A stretch of DNA of 53,274 nucleotides from an uncultured Saprospiraceae bacterium (GTDB lineage Bacteria; Bacteroidota; Bacteroidia; Chitinophagales; Saprospiraceae): the NCBI GenBank assembly GCA_937929945.1, contig CALFUK010000074.1, positions 1 through 53,274 on the forward strand, in the 5' to 3' direction. This document shows, piece after piece, positions 8,769-16,950 of the stretch. The notes beneath the pieces were generated by a model. That model was not told where the DNA came from. It worked only from the letters and a program-made list of their open reading frames with translations, and searched no databases. Made by a program: the position numbers and the translations under genes. Within the stretch, counting starts at the first letter, position 1. Each line of letters opens with the position of its first letter.

Positions 8769-9777
8769 TCGTAAATCGAAGAGCTTCTGGAGAAGACCTG
8801 AAGGCGTGACAGGGGCCCTCGTCTTAGGTGGGCTGGTATTAGGTGCAGGTCTTTTAGTTTCCACTTTTTTATCTGCTATTGTAGCCTTTGCCTCAAGTGT
8901 CGTCGGGCTAGCTGTCACACTATTGGTATTAGGAGCTATAATTTACATGGCCTTAGACTCGAAAGCGCGCAATCTGATCTCTTACATGTACAGGTCTGCC
9001 ATGAGAGCGATTACCGGTCTCTTCGTCCAGATAGATCCCATCGGTATCTTGAAAAGCTATGTAGACGATCTGAAGGATAATCTGCGTAAGATGAATAAGC
9101 AGATCACCAAGCTCCGTGGTCAGATGCATAAGCTAAAAGAACTCATCATCAATAACCAGAAAGAAATCAAAAGCAATCTTACTCAGGCCAGTAAAGCCAG
9201 AGATACAGATAAGAAGGCAGTCATGATCCTAAAAAGCAGAAAGGCAGGAAGGCTGAAAGAGTCCAATGTCAAGCTAGAGGACCTGTATAAGAAAATGGAA
9301 GTCATGTACCGAGTCCTCTCTAAAATGTATGAGAATAGTGAGATACTCGTCGAAGATGTGTCAGATCAGGTGAAGGTGAAGGAGCAAGAGAGAAAAGCGA
9401 TCAGAGCCAGCCACTCAGCGATGAATTCTGCAATGAGTATCATCAATGGCAACGCGGATAAGCGAGCCATGTTTGATCAGGCCCTCGAGGCTGTCGCCGA
9501 CGATGTCAGCCAGAAGGTAGGAGAGATGGAACGCTTCATGGAAGTATCTGAGAACTTTATGTCATCCATAGACCTGCAAAATGGTGTCTTCGAAGAAGAA
9601 GGCATGAAGATGCTGGAGAAGTGGGAGCGAGAAGGGGAGTCACTGCTGCTGGGTGAAGCTAAAGAAGAGCTGATCCTCAAAGCGGAGAGTGACAGTGATG
9701 TGTTAGATCTGAACGCACCTGTGGCTTCGCCAGAATTAGCAGATCGATCCAATCAATACGATACTTTTTTCGATTAG
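8761..9777 (+). CDS. PspA/IM30 (ESCRT-III-like) coiled-coil protein with N-terminal transmembrane hairpin
   Basis: A 338-aa protein. Residues 16-66 form two adjacent hydrophobic segments, in place of the short amphipathic helix of classical PspA. After them comes an all-helical region: QIDPIGILKSYVDDLKDNLRK (pieces, about 92-112), a long K/Q/N-rich antiparallel coiled coil, an AVMILKSRKA turn, SNVKLEDLYKKMEVM, a long linker helix, then MFDQALEAVADDVSQKVGEMERFME, matching the helix order of PspA/Vipp1. A short acidic tail ends in DTFFD. PspA proteins bind and repair membranes as ESCRT-III-like polymers. The match is by architecture and pattern, not an alignment score. The gene sits between a two-TM protein and an ABC transporter, pointing to an envelope role. 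Confidence 0.62.
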   Translation: MADRKSKSFWRRPEGVTGALVLGGLVLGAGLLVSTFLSAIVAFASSVVGLAVTLLVLGAIIYMALDSKARNLISYMYRSAMRAITGLFVQIDPIGILKSYVDDLKDNLRKMNKQITKLRGQMHKLKELIINNQKEIKSNLTQASKARDTDKKAVMILKSRKAGRLKESNVKLEDLYKKMEVMYRVLSKMYENSEILVEDVSDQVKVKEQERKAIRASHSAMNSAMSIINGNADKRAMFDQALEAVADDVSQKVGEMERFMEVSENFMSSIDLQNGVFEEEGMKMLEKWEREGESLLLGEAKEELILKAESDSDVLDLNAPVASPELADRSNQYDTFFD

Positions 9778-9794
9778 TAATATATACTCAAAAT

Positions 9795-9802
9795 TAACTT
9801 TG
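9795..9802 (+). promoter_or_regulatory. Candidate Bacteroidota -7 box before the solute-binding protein gene
   Basis: TAACTTTG matches the Bacteroidota -7 consensus TAnnTTTG and lies 46 nt before the ATG at 9849, in the only gap (71 nt) in this operon. No clear -33 TTG is seen, so an internal promoter is possible but weakly supported. Confidence 0.3.
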
Positions 9803-9848
9803 AAGTGGTGAGCTATACATGCATTCACTTCACTAAACACAATATGAA

Positions 9849-11459
9849 ATGGCAAGACGATTAACTTCATTTTCTAAATTATTGATCACCTTATTGATCC
9901 TTCTATTCTTATTCTTTGGGGGCAGGTATTTACTTCAGAGTACAGAGTTTGGGAAAAATCTGACGGAGCAAGCTGAGCAGGCCTCTGCTGAGAGAGAATC
10001 AGATAATAGTGCCTCTAAAGCTGACAATGAGTCTTCTGATAATGCGACGACGACCTCTCGTGCCTCTGACGATGATGTCCTGAAGGTACAGCTGGTCTCA
10101 TGGGGAGGCTACGCTCCCGGCCTATATTTCAATGAGGGAGCGAAAGCCTCTACGAGAAGTCGATATTATAAAGATTACGGAGTGAAAGTAGAATTCATTT
10201 TGGAGAATGATCTCTTTAATGCATTAGATGCTTGGATCGCTGGTGAGTATGATGTGATCGTGCAGACAGCTGATGCCTTTCCGCTGTACACGGCACCTAA
10301 GGATATTAATCAGTTCAAGCCCCAAGCCTTCATGCAAGTAGACTGGAGTCGGGGTGGAGATGCTCTAATCGCTAAGCGTGGCATCAATACAGCCAATGAT
10401 CTGAAAGGTAAGAAAGTAGCGGTCACTGTACCTTCTCCTTCTCAGACGATGCTGATCACAGCACTGGAGGCGGCAGGTCTGGACTATAAGGATATCGAAG
10501 TCGTCAAGACCTCGGATAACTTTAAGGCGGCAGAGCTTTTCAGGAGTAATGATATCGATGCTGCTGTCGTCTGGAGCCCTGATGACATTTTTGCTACGCA
10601 GGATGTACCAGGATCAAAAGTACTTCTGACCAGTCGAGAGCAGTCTAATATCATAGCTGATATCATGTTCGCCAAGGCTGACGTCATCTCGAAAAAAGGT
10701 AAGCAGATCAATGCTTTCTATGAAGGATGGATGAAAGGAGTGGCTGAACTAAAGAATAAGTCAAATCAAGAAAAAGCAGCTAAATACTTAGCAGAATTTA
10801 ATCAACTGAGTGTAGATGATGCGAAAGGAATGATGGACAATGTCTATTGGACTACGCATGGTGACAACTTGAACTTTTTCGGGCTGAACTCAGGATTCAA
10901 AGGTATGAGAGGTGGTAATCTATATGAGAAGATGAGCCGCAAATTCGTGGAGACTGGTGATGCAGAGACCGAGGCGCCTGGCTGGAGATCAGTGATCAAT
11001 ACCTCAGCCATCACGAATGCTAAACTCACTGGAAATGCACATGCTGCCGAAAAATCAAAGACCTTCCAGCCTGCCACTGAGGCAGAAAAGAAGACGCCCG
11101 CATTCGCAAAGAAACCCGTTTCTATTACTTTCAATACAGGGCAATACCAGCTGTCTGAAAATGCGAAAACCTTGATTGACTTGCAATTTGTAGAATTAGC
11201 TAAATCCTATGGGAATGTAAAAATCAGAGTCGAAGGTAACACTGATAGCACAGGTGGCTATCAGATGAATAAGGACTTATCACAGAAAAGAGCAAAAGCG
11301 GTGTGCGACTACTTGGTGCAAGAATATAGTATGGATCGCAATCGATTTGTCATCGTAGGTAATGGTCCAGATAAACCTGTAGCAGGCTGCGAGTCTAATG
11401 CGACTGATGCTTGTAAAGCAAAAAATAGAAGGACTGAATTCCAATTAATCTCATCCTAA
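9849..11459 (+). CDS. ABC solute-binding protein (NMT1/TauA-like) fused to OmpA-like peptidoglycan-binding domain
   Basis: A 536-aa protein. An N-terminal hydrophobic segment (about 8-28) is a signal anchor or signal peptide, followed by an S/D/E-rich linker (35-75). Residues about 78-370 resemble the periplasmic binding fold of nitrate/taurine/thiamine-precursor transporters: VQLVSWGGYAPGLYFNEG, then DLKGKKVAVTVPSPSQTML and DIDAAVVWSPDD. After a linker, residues about 425-536 are an OmpA-like domain with GNTDSTGGYQMNKDLSQKR (463-481) and NRRTEF (526-531); D466 and R481 or nearby arginines are the expected meso-diaminopimelate contacts. It should therefore be held between inner membrane and peptidoglycan. 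It is followed by its permease and ATPase genes. The ligand is unknown. Confidence 0.85.
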   Translation: MARRLTSFSKLLITLLILLFLFFGGRYLLQSTEFGKNLTEQAEQASAERESDNSASKADNESSDNATTTSRASDDDVLKVQLVSWGGYAPGLYFNEGAKASTRSRYYKDYGVKVEFILENDLFNALDAWIAGEYDVIVQTADAFPLYTAPKDINQFKPQAFMQVDWSRGGDALIAKRGINTANDLKGKKVAVTVPSPSQTMLITALEAAGLDYKDIEVVKTSDNFKAAELFRSNDIDAAVVWSPDDIFATQDVPGSKVLLTSREQSNIIADIMFAKADVISKKGKQINAFYEGWMKGVAELKNKSNQEKAAKYLAEFNQLSVDDAKGMMDNVYWTTHGDNLNFFGLNSGFKGMRGGNLYEKMSRKFVETGDAETEAPGWRSVINTSAITNAKLTGNAHAAEKSKTFQPATEAEKKTPAFAKKPVSITFNTGQYQLSENAKTLIDLQFVELAKSYGNVKIRVEGNTDSTGGYQMNKDLSQKRAKAVCDYLVQEYSMDRNRFVIVGNGPDKPVAGCESNATDACKAKNRRTEFQLISS

Positions 11460-11481
11460 GCAGAGCGAGGAAGCCTATTGA

Positions 11482-12573
11482 ATGAAGCAGTCATGGTTAT
11501 TTAAGCTAAGAGGCCCACTATCCAAAGTCCAGTACTTGACTTTGGGGGTGATTGGAATTGCTTTGTTTCTGGTCGTATGGATCGGGCTGACCTCAGGTGA
11601 GAACCCTGTAGTGAGCTCAGGCATCTTAGCTAATCCATTCAAAGTGCTCAGTGCATATGGGGAGCTCTATAGAGACAATGAGCTAATCAAGAATATGACC
11701 TATTCTATCGGTCTTAATCTGGCGGGCTATGTGAAGGCCATTACGATTTCGATCGTTTTAGGTTTTGCCATAGGATTGGTGCCACTATTTCGAGGGCTCT
11801 TCCAGGGTATCATCGAGGCATTTAGGTTTGTCCCTTTGACGGCGGTCACCGGTCTTTTCATCGTGTGGTTCGGTATTCAGACTGGGATGAAGGTTAATTT
11901 TCTGGCCTTCGGTATTTTGATATACCTGCTGCCTGTCGTCGTACAGCGTATCAATGAGGTGAAGGATGTCTACCTGAAGACCGTATACACACTGGGAGCC
12001 AGCGATTGGCAGACCATCAGGACGGTGTACATGCCGTCCGTCTTCTCCCGAATATTTGATGATATTAGAATACTCACAGCTATCTCGTGGACATACATCA
12101 TTGTCGCTGAGATGGTCGCCAGTCAGGGAGGCATAGGGGCACTGATATTCTCCGCAGGCCGAAGACAGGGCAGGGTGGACAAGACATTTGCACTATTGAT
12201 ACTGATCATCATGATCGGTATACTCCAGGACAGAATATTTAAGTGGCTTGATAGAGAATTTTTTCCTCATAAATACCAAGTGAAGAATAAGTATGGCCCT
12301 GCTGTTGACGAAGACTCAATCAGTGATTCGATCTTTGCATACGCGACGACTGCATTTGTCTGGATCTTGATAGCACTTTACTCTTTGTTTTTCATCAATG
12401 AATACATTCCTGTGCTTGGTGATATTAAGGTGCTCAGCTTTTTATTCAAAGATACGCTGTGGGCGATCCACATTATATTCCTAGCTATAGTGGCTTATAA
12501 AGGATATCAGACCTACTGCAAGTACAGAGATAGAAAGGTTACTCCAGCTAAAACCATAGAACAGAATGCTTAA
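11482..12573 (+). CDS. ABC transporter permease, NitT/TauT type
   Basis: A 363-aa inner-membrane protein. The binding-protein-dependent permease domain covers about 60-265, with the ATPase-contacting EAA loop [19 protein letters not shown] (about 170-188) and membrane helices on both sides. Unlike the usual 250-280-aa family members, it has an extra C-terminal part with two more hydrophobic segments (about 288-312 and 325-345). The gene starts 22 nt after the solute-binding protein and overlaps the ATPase gene by 8 bp. The additional helices may contact the small two-TM or PspA-like protein of the same operon, which is a guess from context. Confidence 0.88.
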   Translation: MKQSWLFKLRGPLSKVQYLTLGVIGIALFLVVWIGLTSGENPVVSSGILANPFKVLSAYGELYRDNELIKNMTYSIGLNLAGYVKAITISIVLGFAIGLVPLFRGLFQGIIEAFRFVPLTAVTGLFIVWFGIQTGMKVNFLAFGILIYLLPVVVQRINEVKDVYLKTVYTLGASDWQTIRTVYMPSVFSRIFDDIRILTAISWTYIIVAEMVASQGGIGALIFSAGRRQGRVDKTFALLILIIMIGILQDRIFKWLDREFFPHKYQVKNKYGPAVDEDSISDSIFAYATTAFVWILIALYSLFFINEYIPVLGDIKVLSFLFKDTLWAIHIIFLAIVAYKGYQTYCKYRDRKVTPAKTIEQNA

Positions 12574-13366
12574 ATTTCCCGACAGCGGTTTAGATAATAT
12601 CATAGAGCTAAGAGACATATCTCAGAGCTACGATGGTGGGAAAAATTGGATTATTAAGGACCTCAAGTTTTTGGTGGAGGATAAGCCTGATCAAGGCCAA
12701 TTCGTCGTCATCTTAGGCATGTCTGGCTGTGGGAAGTCTACACTCCTGCGATACATTGCAGGACTACAAGAACCCACAAAAGGGCAGGTCATCATCAAAG
12801 GAAAGCCTGTCAGTGAGGCTGAGCGTGTCAGTATGGTCTTTCAGCAGTACTCATCATTACCTTGGATGACTGTACTGGATAATGTAGGATTAGCACTGCG
12901 CTACAAGGGAGTCAAAAAGAAAGAGCGTGATGCACAAGCTATGGAGCTGATTCAGCTGGTCGGATTAGAAGGGCACGAAAAGAAATTCGCACAGTACCCA
13001 TCTCTTTCTGGTGGTCAGCTGCAGCGTGTAGCCATAGCCAGAAGCCTGCTGGCTAATCCAGAGATACTGCTGATGGACGAACCCTTTGGTGCTCTCGATA
13101 TAAGGACCAGACTGCAGGTTCAGGATTTACTTGCCAATATTTGGAATAAGTTTCAGTCGACCATCATCTTCGTCACGCACGATATATCTGAGGCAGTCTA
13201 TCTGGGTGATGATATATATATCATGAAGTCTGCACCATCTAATATCGTAAGACATATCAAAGTGGACCTGCCGACAGAACGTGACAGACTCATCAAAAGA
13301 GATCCTAAATACATAGGACTAGTGCACCAGGTCGAGGACCAGATGATCGAAGTATCTGAGCTATAA
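12566..13366 (+). CDS. ABC transporter ATP-binding protein, NitT/TauT type
   Basis: A 266-aa nucleotide-binding subunit with intact motifs: Walker [10 protein letters not shown] (51-59), Q-loop [10 protein letters not shown] (91-100), signature LSGGQ (147-151), Walker B ILLMDEP (167-173) and the H-loop in [12 protein letters not shown]. The best match is the SsuB/TauB/NrtD group, in agreement with the permease type. It overlaps the permease gene by 8 bp (ATGCTTAA) and is the last gene of the operon. It powers uptake by the permease or, alternatively, couples ATP use to envelope signalling. Confidence 0.9.
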   Translation: MLKFPDSGLDNIIELRDISQSYDGGKNWIIKDLKFLVEDKPDQGQFVVILGMSGCGKSTLLRYIAGLQEPTKGQVIIKGKPVSEAERVSMVFQQYSSLPWMTVLDNVGLALRYKGVKKKERDAQAMELIQLVGLEGHEKKFAQYPSLSGGQLQRVAIARSLLANPEILLMDEPFGALDIRTRLQVQDLLANIWNKFQSTIIFVTHDISEAVYLGDDIYIMKSAPSNIVRHIKVDLPTERDRLIKRDPKYIGLVHQVEDQMIEVSEL

Positions 13367-13396
13367 GTTAGTATGATTCGTTCTTGCTAAAACTGA

Positions 13397-13882
13397 TCAC
13401 CAAGCCATGTCGTCTTCAGTACTGACATCCTTCTTTGTCTCCGTTGCTGGTTCTTGATCTTCAGCAGTAATGGATGATGTCGTCTCTGTCGCATCGCTGT
13501 AAGTGGTAGCTGCAGATTTTTCTGGCGTAGCAGGCGTCTCACTTTCTCCGCTTACTTCTGCCTGAGCATCTTCTAGCGCTTTCTGAGCCTCCCATTCTTC
13601 TTGTCTTCTTTCGAACTCTTCATAGTCGTAGTCCGGCATCAGATTATTTTTGACATGATTGATCGTCTCAGTCAGGCTACCGAGAAATCTGTTAAAGTCT
13701 TCTTTGTAAAGAAATATCTTGTGTCTTTCGTAACCCTCCCCGTTAAATTTCTTGGTGCTCTCAGTCAGGGTGACATAGAAGTCTCCACCTTTAGTTTTAC
13801 GGACATCGAAAAAATAGGTTCGCCGTCTTCCAGCTCTCACTTTAGTAGAGTACACACTTTCAAATCTCGAATTATCTTCCAC
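13397..13882 (-). CDS. PUR-alpha-like single-stranded nucleic-acid-binding protein (DUF3276)
   Basis: A 161-aa protein. Residues about 5-100 match the Bacteroidota DUF3276/PUR family: VYSTKVRAGRRRTYFFDVR, then GGDFYVTLTES and HKIFLYKEDFNRFLGSL; related Pur-alpha proteins bind single-stranded DNA or RNA. The remaining 60 residues are an acidic S/T/E-rich tail of low complexity. The start is a GTG at 13882. A TAnnTTTG box on the minus strand 37 nt upstream suggests its own promoter even though an ABC exporter gene lies upstream on the same strand. It converges on the end of the ABC operon with only 30 bp between stops. Confidence 0.85.
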   Translation of the reverse strand: MEDNSRFESVYSTKVRAGRRRTYFFDVRKTKGGDFYVTLTESTKKFNGEGYERHKIFLYKEDFNRFLGSLTETINHVKNNLMPDYDYEEFERRQEEWEAQKALEDAQAEVSGESETPATPEKSAATTYSDATETTSSITAEDQEPATETKKDVSTEDDMAW

Positions 13883-13918
13883 TAGTAAGTGTTTAAATGG
13901 TTAATTAGATAGAATACA

Positions 13919-13926
13919 CAAATGTA
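13919..13926 (-). promoter_or_regulatory. Candidate Bacteroidota -7 box for the PUR-type gene
   Basis: On the minus strand TACATTTG is a full match to TAnnTTTG, 36 nt before the GTG start at 13882. A suitable -33 TTG is not obvious at the usual spacing. Confidence 0.38.
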
Positions 13927-13950
13927 ATATAACTTAGATATCCCATTAAT

Positions 13951-15735
13951 TTAAGCACTTTTCAATTGTTTTTCCTCTTTTTGCTCATTTAGCATATCAA
14001 AATAGAAGCCTTTTTGGGCATAAAGCTCGCTTGGTGTGCCTTTTTCGGCCATTTTGCCGTCTTCCAGCACGATGATCTGATCCACATCAAATCCTGACAT
14101 GATGCGATGTGTGATGATAATCGCTGATTTTTCGACTAAAGAACGCTTCAGGTATTGCAGGATTTTCTGCTCTGTCGTGGTATCTACAGCACTCAGACAG
14201 TCATCCAGAATCACGATTTGAGGCTTTTTGATCAGCGCTCTGGCGATGGACATTCTCTGCTTTTGACCACCTGATAGAGTCACACCACGCTCTCCGATTC
14301 TGGTTTCGAATTGTTCGGGTAGCGATTCTATATCATCCCTGACAGCGGCATAGTCCGTGTACTCTTGAACCTCAGCGAAGGTAGCTGCATCATTGCCAAA
14401 TTGGACATTCTTAGTCGCTGTATCTGAGAACAAAAAGACATCCTGAGGTACATAGCCTATGCTCTTTCGGATGCTATTTAGATTGTGTTCTTTGATGTCT
14501 CTGCCGTCGATCAGGATCTGACCGCTACTGACATCATACATGCGCAGCAGTAACTCTGCTATGGTCGATTTTCCACTGGCGGTCTTACCTAAGATGATTA
14601 ATTTTTGCCCTGAGCTAACTTTGAATGAGATATTGCTAAGGGCCTGGATACCACTATTCGGATAGGTAAATGACACATCTCTGAATTCTATCTCTCCTTG
14701 CACGTCGTATACCGCTTCGTTATCGTTCTCGATGGCAGGGGTGACGGCTTGAAATTCATTAATGCGCTGCATGGAGGCTGACGCTTGCTGGATGATGGAA
14801 GCGATCCAGCCGATGGCAGTCACAGGCCAGGTCAGCATATTGACGTAGATGATGAATTGGGCTATATTTCCAGGTGTCGCTAGCCCTTTAGAGACTTGGA
14901 TGCCACCGACGACCACCGTGAGAATCGTGCTGACAGATACCAGCAAGATCATAAGAGGATAGAACATGGCATTCACTTTAGCCAGCTCCAATGACTTCTC
15001 TTTAAAGATTTCACTTTCTTCGTCAAATGCTTTGCCAAAGGCGCCTTCTTTGACGTAGGATTTTATGACGTGTATGCCAGAGTACACCTCTTGAGCAAAG
15101 CTATTCAGTGATGATAGTTGCCTTTGGATGGCTTCACTCTTTTTATTGATCACGCTGCTGACCATATAGATGGATAAGGAGAGCAGAGGTAGAGGGAGTA
15201 GCGTGTAGAATGACAGTGTCGGATTGATTTTTATCATGGAGTAGATCACCATGACAAAGAGCGATGTGAGATTAATCCCATATAAGACCGCTGGGCCTAA
15301 GTACATTCTTACCTTAGATACATCTTCTGTGATCCTGGCCATTAAGTCCCCCGTATTGTGCTTCTTGTAGAAGCTGACGTCTAGATTTTGGTAATGCTCA
15401 TAGATGTCTTTGCGCAGGTCGTATTCTATCAGGCGCGAGTTATAGATGATGGTCTGCCGCATGAAGTACATGAAGATACCCATGACCAAAGCGTAGAATA
15501 GGACTGTCAGACCGAAGGTAAATAGGTCGCCACCCATCTCAGCGCTAAAGTCTGATGACTGGGTGCCCTGCTCCTTCATATCACTGACTTTCAGTACGAT
15601 AAAGTCCAAGGCTTCGCCGATCTCTAAAGGGACCAGGGCCTTGAAATAGTTAGACAAGACCACACAGATCGTCCCTATGATCAGCCTCCCTTTGTATCTA
15701 AGCAAGTATTTATTAAGTACGAAAAGATCTTTCAC
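13951..15735 (-). CDS. ABC exporter, fused membrane and ATPase domains, degenerate catalytic site
   Basis: A 594-aa half-transporter of the MsbA/LmrA/TM287 type, with a GTG start. Six TM helices occupy about 15-315; the ATPase domain follows with Walker A GKTASGKST (383-391), Q431, signature LSGGQ (487-491), Walker B VILDD (508-512) and H543. The residue after the Walker B aspartate is D512 instead of the catalytic glutamate, within ILDDCLSAVD, as in the degenerate half of heterodimeric exporters such as TM287/288 and BmrC/D. No partner gene with an intact glutamate is adjacent. It therefore either pairs with a subunit coded elsewhere or works with reduced ATP hydrolysis. The exported substrate is unknown. 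Confidence 0.87.
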   Translation of the reverse strand: MKDLFVLNKYLLRYKGRLIIGTICVVLSNYFKALVPLEIGEALDFIVLKVSDMKEQGTQSSDFSAEMGGDLFTFGLTVLFYALVMGIFMYFMRQTIIYNSRLIEYDLRKDIYEHYQNLDVSFYKKHNTGDLMARITEDVSKVRMYLGPAVLYGINLTSLFVMVIYSMIKINPTLSFYTLLPLPLLSLSIYMVSSVINKKSEAIQRQLSSLNSFAQEVYSGIHVIKSYVKEGAFGKAFDEESEIFKEKSLELAKVNAMFYPLMILLVSVSTILTVVVGGIQVSKGLATPGNIAQFIIYVNMLTWPVTAIGWIASIIQQASASMQRINEFQAVTPAIENDNEAVYDVQGEIEFRDVSFTYPNSGIQALSNISFKVSSGQKLIILGKTASGKSTIAELLLRMYDVSSGQILIDGRDIKEHNLNSIRKSIGYVPQDVFLFSDTATKNVQFGNDAATFAEVQEYTDYAAVRDDIESLPEQFETRIGERGVTLSGGQKQRMSIARALIKKPQIVILDDCLSAVDTTTEQKILQYLKRSLVEKSAIIITHRIMSGFDVDQIIVLEDGKMAEKGTPSELYAQKGFYFDMLNEQKEEKQLKSA

Positions 15736-15882
15736 TCTTGGATTACGTATCTGATTAGCTAAAGTTCAAATGAAGCTCAAATATGCTACTATTTTTGCGC
15801 CTTCACTTGATTAGACGGCAGGCTTTAGATTAAAATTGTATTTCGAAAGATTAATGTATTTCTTGACTTCTCACAGCATATT

Positions 15883-16881
15883 TTAGTCATAATCCAAATA
15901 GGGCGCCATCCTGCGCACGAAGCTGGAATCGACAGCAATGATATTAGATAATTCTTCCTGGCTCTGAATAGCTCCATGCTCCTTGATGTAGCGCGTCAGG
16001 GCTTTGGCTCTTTTGTACCTGATGTAGGGATGTTTACGCAGCTGATCGAATGTCCAGTCATTGATTCTGATCTTATGTAGGGCGGCAGTATCGATATTGA
16101 AATACTTGAGGTTCTGAGTGATGACGGAGTCGGGAATCAGTGAAATCTCATAGAGTTGTTCTAAATGGTAGAATCCGCCAATAGCTTCGCGATACTCGAC
16201 GATTTTTTGAGATCTATATTCTCCGATACCTTTAAGCTTGATTAATGATGATGTGTCTGTCGTATTGATGTTTATTGATCCTTCTTTTACCTCAGTTCTT
16301 TTGGGGTATCTGCTTTTGGCGTACGAGGGAGTTGAGTTAGAATCATATTTTGCGTATACATGACTGTTTTTGCGTTGATATGGTTTTTGAGGCTTCGTCT
16401 GCCTTGTTTTGGGAGCGGGTCTTTCGGGAAATGTCAGGTGTTGCTCCAGCAGAGATTGATCTAATGTTTCGAATCCGTAGACTGAAGTGAAATCCTGTAT
16501 GCTGTAGAATACTTTACCTGTGGCACGATATTTCAGAAAGGTATTGATCCCTCGGGCGGGAAGATTCATGGCTTTTAATTCTGCTTTGGAGACCTGATTG
16601 GGATCAAATGGTTGGAGCTGTAATGCTTTGCTTTTGCTTGGAGGTTTTTGTGAAGTGGTAGGCGCTAAAGTTTTTGATGGCTTAGGCTTGACAGTTTTAT
16701 CTTGGTCAACATTCGTATCCGCGAGAGCTTCAAATGTCGATTGATGAGTCAGACTAAGTTCGTCATATAGATAGATGAAGCTAAGGGAGCAACAGGCAAG
16801 CAGCACCAGTCCTATGATGCCTCGCCTTTCGGTTGGCGTAAACTTGGTGTGCTCCTGAATCATCGATTTTATATGTTTCAT
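15883..16881 (-). CDS. ComEA-like helix-hairpin-helix protein with N-terminal membrane anchor
   Basis: The open frame reaches a TTG at 16920, but I prefer the ATG at 16881 (332 aa) because it sits just before the basic region and the membrane segment GIIGLVLLACCSLSFIYLY (about 22-40). The outer part carries a P/K/T/S-rich linker, a first HhH-like unit (FDPNQVSKAELKAMNLP), another basic linker, and then a classic ComEA-type unit, ININTTDTSSLIKLKGIGEYR, with further HhH-like repeats to the end. ComEA-type proteins bind DNA outside the inner membrane and hand it to ComEC. The comEC-like gene lies directly upstream on the same strand, supporting a DNA-uptake role. Confidence 0.78.
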   Translation of the reverse strand: MKHIKSMIQEHTKFTPTERRGIIGLVLLACCSLSFIYLYDELSLTHQSTFEALADTNVDQDKTVKPKPSKTLAPTTSQKPPSKSKALQLQPFDPNQVSKAELKAMNLPARGINTFLKYRATGKVFYSIQDFTSVYGFETLDQSLLEQHLTFPERPAPKTRQTKPQKPYQRKNSHVYAKYDSNSTPSYAKSRYPKRTEVKEGSININTTDTSSLIKLKGIGEYRSQKIVEYREAIGGFYHLEQLYEISLIPDSVITQNLKYFNIDTAALHKIRINDWTFDQLRKHPYIRYKRAKALTRYIKEHGAIQSQEELSNIIAVDSSFVRRMAPYLDYD

Positions 16882-16950
16882 TTTAAAGCGAAATGCCCAT
16901 CTGTAAATAGCTAAGTTCAATCATCCACTTGGGTATCGTAATTATCCATG

